Below, one piece after another: positions 6,464 through 7,017 of a DNA stretch of 7,017 nucleotides. This DNA comes from Staphylococcaceae bacterium UBA6286. Lineage in GTDB: Bacteria > Bacillota > Bacilli > Staphylococcales > Staphylococcaceae. Below the pieces are notes generated by a model. That model worked only from the letters and a program-made list of their open reading frames with translations. It did not search any database and had not been told where the DNA came from. The position numbers and the translations under genes were made by a program. Position 1 is the first letter of the stretch. The number at the start of each line of letters is the position of its first letter. Location of the stretch: positions 3,186 through 10,202 of the forward strand of contig DJUI01000024.1 in NCBI GenBank assembly GCA_002438305.1, written 5' to 3'.

Positions 6464-7017
6464 TTGGTCTGGACAATTTTTAGTGGTTTAATAGTAGGAT
6501 TATTACTTGGATTCGTTATGCAGCGTACACGTTTCTGTCTGACAGGTGGATTCCGGGATATGTACATACAAAAAAATAACAAAATGTTTTATGCGTTGTT
6601 AATTGCAATTACGATTCAAAGTATTGGACTTTTAATATTATCAGTAACCGGTGTTTATCAACTGAGTTACGAGGCATTTCCGATTGTGGGTACGATTGTT
6701 GGTTCATTTGTCTTCGGTATAGGGATTATTCTCGCTGGAGGTTGCGCGACAGGGACTTGGTATAGAGCAGGTGAAGGACTGATCGGCAGCTGGGCAGCGT
6801 TACTCATGTATGCCATCAGTGCCGCAGCAATGAAATTCGGTTTCTTGAAATCTTTGACTGAAGGTATTAACAGTAAAACATTAGCTAACTCGAACATGAT
6901 GGAAACGACAGGTATTCCTTACTGGATGTTAGTACTGGTGCTCACTGCTGTGACATTATATTTGGTCAATAAAACATTACGCAAAAAGAAACCGATGGCA
7001 GTTCCTCAGCTTAAACA
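6464..7017 (+). CDS. YeeE/YedE family sulfur-compound (thiosulfate-type) transporter, 5' part
   Basis: A TTG-initiated frame stays open to the window edge, giving the first 184 residues of a membrane protein. Two family motifs centred on cysteine are visible: MQRTRFCLTGGFRD (C25) after the first helix, and LAGGCATGTWYRAGEG (C94) after a later one. These short, repeated Cys motifs are the hallmark of YeeE/YedE proteins, whose studied members (TsuA/YeeE) pass thiosulfate through the membrane by way of conserved cysteines. Hydrophobic segments lie near 4-18, 42-62, 73-92, 107-126 and 152-168. Family members usually run to about 320-400 residues, so roughly half is present. The substrate is not proven here. 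A downstream sulfur-carrier (TusA-like) gene would support the role but lies outside the window. It has its own promoter and is separated from ribU by a terminator. Confidence 0.88.
   Translation, partial: MVWTIFSGLIVGLLLGFVMQRTRFCLTGGFRDMYIQKNNKMFYALLIAITIQSIGLLILSVTGVYQLSYEAFPIVGTIVGSFVFGIGIILAGGCATGTWYRAGEGLIGSWAALLMYAISAAAMKFGFLKSLTEGINSKTLANSNMMETTGIPYWMLVLVLTAVTLYLVNKTLRKKKPMAVPQLK

Noticed and set aside
6667..6897. 76-codon open frame on the minus strand over the YeeE/YedE gene
   Set aside because: The plus-strand frame carries clear family motifs and a strong Shine-Dalgarno, so the minus-strand frame is a shadow.

Overview
The window reads as a chromosomal core region from a low-to-moderate G+C Gram-positive bacterium of the family Staphylococcaceae. 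SrrA, recalled from memory, is very close to staphylococcal SrrA, and SrrB and RibU also look staphylococcal. The complete cytochrome c maturation genes resA-resB-resC stand directly in front of srrAB, as in the Bacillus subtilis resABCDE locus. Together with the moderate base composition, this points to an oxidase-positive relative such as Macrococcus (Macrococcoides) rather than S. aureus itself. That assignment is an inference from recognition, not from a search. I see no mobile elements, CRISPR arrays, tRNA or rRNA.

Layout, all genes on the + strand. (1) 2-5512: a compact operon holding the 3' end of resA, then resB, resC, srrA and srrB. Gaps are 14-15 nt or 4-nt ATGA overlaps (resB/resC and srrA/srrB). 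ResA reduces apocytochrome c thiols outside the membrane, ResB and ResC form the System II haem-delivery/ligation complex, and SrrB-SrrA is the respiratory two-component system that governs such genes. (2) 5509-6380: a self-contained riboflavin-uptake unit. It has a promoter with an extended -10, a 13-bp palindrome at the expected transcription start, an FMN riboswitch (RFN element), the riboflavin S-component gene ribU, and a strong intrinsic terminator. (3) 6391-7017: a new promoter and the 5' part of a YeeE/YedE-family sulfur-compound transporter that starts with TTG and runs off the window.

The most informative element is the stretch between the FMN aptamer and ribU. It can be folded by hand into two mutually exclusive helices, which gives a complete translational expression platform. 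One CCUCCU-containing strand can pair either with an anti-sequestor that includes the 3' strand of aptamer helix P1, or with the AGGAG Shine-Dalgarno of ribU. This argues that ribU starts at 5768, not at the longer in-frame ATG at 5702. A second point is that SrrB has a single cysteine, located in a membrane helix, so a disulfide switch in its catalytic domain of the kind reported for S. aureus SrrB is not possible here. I found no wholly new system; the observations concern regulation and lineage-specific differences.
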